NCBI GenBank assembly: GCA_943329165.2
Contig: CALQCV020000070.1
Coordinates: forward strand, 1-8,696
Length of the DNA: 8,696 nt
Origin: Candidatus Nitrotoga sp. CP45
GTDB lineage: Bacteria > Bacteroidota > Bacteroidia > Flavobacteriales > Flavobacteriaceae
Reading direction: 5' to 3'
In this document: in pieces, positions 7,495 to 8,696 of the stretch
Position numbering within the stretch: the stretch's first letter is position 1
Layout of the letters: each line of letters begins with the position of its first letter
Program-made: the position numbers and the translations under genes
Notes under the pieces: model-generated
Seen by the model: only the letters and a program-made list of their open reading frames with translations
Database searches by the model: none
What the model was told of the DNA's origin: nothing

Positions 7495-8696
7495 TTAGTA
7501 GGCACGAGCATTTTTCCCTTCGTAAAAATTCATAAATGCCTTATTAGCAACTCGGTTACCTCCCGGAGTTGGATAGTCTCCCGTGAAGTACCAATCTCCA
7601 AGATTTTTTGGGCAGGCTAAATGCAAATTTTCTACCGTTTGAAAGATGATTTTTACTTCTGCATTTATGTCTTCCGAAGTCAATAATTGCGCTATTTTAT
7701 CCGAGATTTCCTGATCGGTAAAAGGTTTATAGATTTCTGTTACATAATTAATAAAGTCATCATCTTTATAATTTGCCTGTGTTTTGCATTTGGCATAAAC
7801 TTCATCCACAATATGATATAAATTGCGCTCTTTTAATAACTCCAATGTCGCCTGAAAAGCTACTAATCCTTCCAATTTTGCCATGTCGATACCATAACAA
7901 TCCGGAAATCGAATTTGTGGTGCAGATGAAACTACAACAATTCTTTTTGGCTGAAGTCTGTCCATCATTTTAATTATTGACATTTTCAAGGTTGTTCCTC
8001 TAACGATACTGTCGTCAATAATTACCAAGTTATCAGTTGGTTTAATAACACCGTAGGTTACGTCGTAAACATGGGCAACCAAATCATCTCTACTGCTGTC
8101 TTCTGTGATAAAAGTTCTTAGTTTAGCATCTTTTATAGCTATCTTTTCGGTTCTGATTTTTACCGAAAGGATTTCTTCTAATTTTTCTTTAGTTAATATT
8201 TTTCTGTTATCAAGAATAAAATGATTTTTTCTTTGATTCAGAAAATCATTCGCTGCTTCTACCATGCCGTAAAAAGAAGTTTCTGCTGTGTTCGGAATAT
8301 AAGAGAAAACAGAATTGTCGGTATCATTTTCAATTGCTTCCAGAACAGCCGGAAGAATTAATTTCCCTAATTCTTTTCGTTCTTGATAAATTTCGGCATC
8401 GCTTCCGCGCGAAAAATAAATACGCTCAAAGGAACATGCTTTTTTTATAGTTGGTTCAATAATTTCTTCTTCAGAAATATGCCCGTTTTTCTTGATAATC
8501 AAAGCATGACCGGGTTGTAACTCCTGCACTTTTTCAAAAGGGACATTAAAAACCGTTTGAATTACTGGCCTTTCTGAAGCAACCACTGCAATTTCATCGT
8601 CCTGATAAAAATAAGCTGGGCGAATTCCGGCAGGATCACGAAAAACAAATGCATCACCATGTCCTAAAAGTCCAGCCATAGCATAACCGCCATCCC
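7495..8696 (-). CDS. purF: Amidophosphoribosyltransferase, long Bacteroidetes form (5' end outside window)
   Basis: The frame is open to the right edge (DGGYA precedes the Met at 8679), so about 400 C-terminal codons are visible and the start lies outside; the long form in this phylum is about 630 aa, so roughly 230 residues are missing, including the catalytic Cys of the glutaminase domain. PurF transfers glutamine-derived ammonia to PRPP, the first committed step of purine synthesis. Numbering from the Met at 8679, the end of the class II glutaminase domain shows GHGDAFVFRDPAGIRPA and ASERPVI; CSFERIYFSRGSD (82-94) leads into the phosphoribosyltransferase domain, whose PRPP loop is VIIDDSIVRGTT (219-230). 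PDCYGID (259-265) and FTGDYPT (365-371) are also family segments. The CxxC before FTGxYPT in iron-sulfur PurF enzymes is replaced by GDWY. The stop is TAA at 7497-7495, and no terminator is seen before small RNA copy 2. Confidence 0.94.
   Translation of the reverse strand, partial: DGGYAMAGLLGHGDAFVFRDPAGIRPAYFYQDDEIAVVASERPVIQTVFNVPFEKVQELQPGHALIIKKNGHISEEEIIEPTIKKACSFERIYFSRGSDAEIYQERKELGKLILPAVLEAIENDTDNSVFSYIPNTAETSFYGMVEAANDFLNQRKNHFILDNRKILTKEKLEEILSVKIRTEKIAIKDAKLRTFITEDSSRDDLVAHVYDVTYGVIKPTDNLVIIDDSIVRGTTLKMSIIKMMDRLQPKRIVVVSSAPQIRFPDCYGIDMAKLEGLVAFQATLELLKERNLYHIVDEVYAKCKTQANYKDDDFINYVTEIYKPFTDQEISDKIAQLLTSEDINAEVKIIFQTVENLHLACPKNLGDWYFTGDYPTPGGNRVANKAFMNFYEGKNARAY

Noticed and set aside
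1..8696. Defence island, mobile element or CRISPR array
   Set aside because: Every protein gene is a known housekeeping or envelope family; no transposase, integrase, toxin-antitoxin, regularly spaced short repeats or target-site duplications were seen. The helicase-nuclease has the standard repair architecture and is not evidence of a defence system.

Overview
The window reads as part of a Flavobacteriaceae chromosome, most likely Flavobacterium or a close relative. The DNA is AT-rich. Promoter-like sequences fit the Bacteroidetes TTG / TAnnTTTG pattern instead of -35/-10 boxes. Start codons are preceded by A/T-rich leaders without clear Shine-Dalgarno sequences. The gene families (OmpA protein with thrombospondin type 3 repeats, AddA-like helicase-nuclease, long-form PurF) also fit. 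No transposon, prophage, CRISPR array, tRNA or rRNA was seen; the protein-coding part is ordinary core-genome content.

Layout. Positions 1-1277 (minus) hold most of an OmpA-family outer-membrane protein, cut by the left edge, with a well-formed promoter just upstream. Positions 1401-6345 (minus) hold a probable three-gene transcription unit, read right to left: a GNAT acetyltransferase, an AddA-like helicase/exonuclease whose ATG directly abuts the acetyltransferase stop codon, and kbl (2-amino-3-ketobutyrate CoA ligase). A 113-bp divergent region separates this unit from a plus-strand superoxide dismutase gene (6459-7067), which ends in an intrinsic terminator. Positions 7495-8696 (minus) hold the C-terminal part of an amidophosphoribosyltransferase (PurF), cut by the right edge.

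The most interesting stretch is the 427-bp gap between the convergent sod and purF genes. After the sod terminator it holds two tandem, same-orientation copies of a roughly 79-nt structured unit on the minus strand. Each copy has a promoter-like box at the same spacing, a 5' hairpin with a conserved loop, a conserved G-rich linker, and a terminator hairpin followed by T-rich sequence. The terminator stems keep their shape while their sequence differs between copies. I read these as two paralogous small RNA genes, or possibly purF 3'-UTR-derived RNAs; their function is unknown.

The proteins do not form one pathway. They cover envelope anchoring (OmpA), threonine/glycine metabolism (Kbl), double-strand-break end processing (AddA-like), superoxide removal (SOD) and the first committed step of purine synthesis (PurF).
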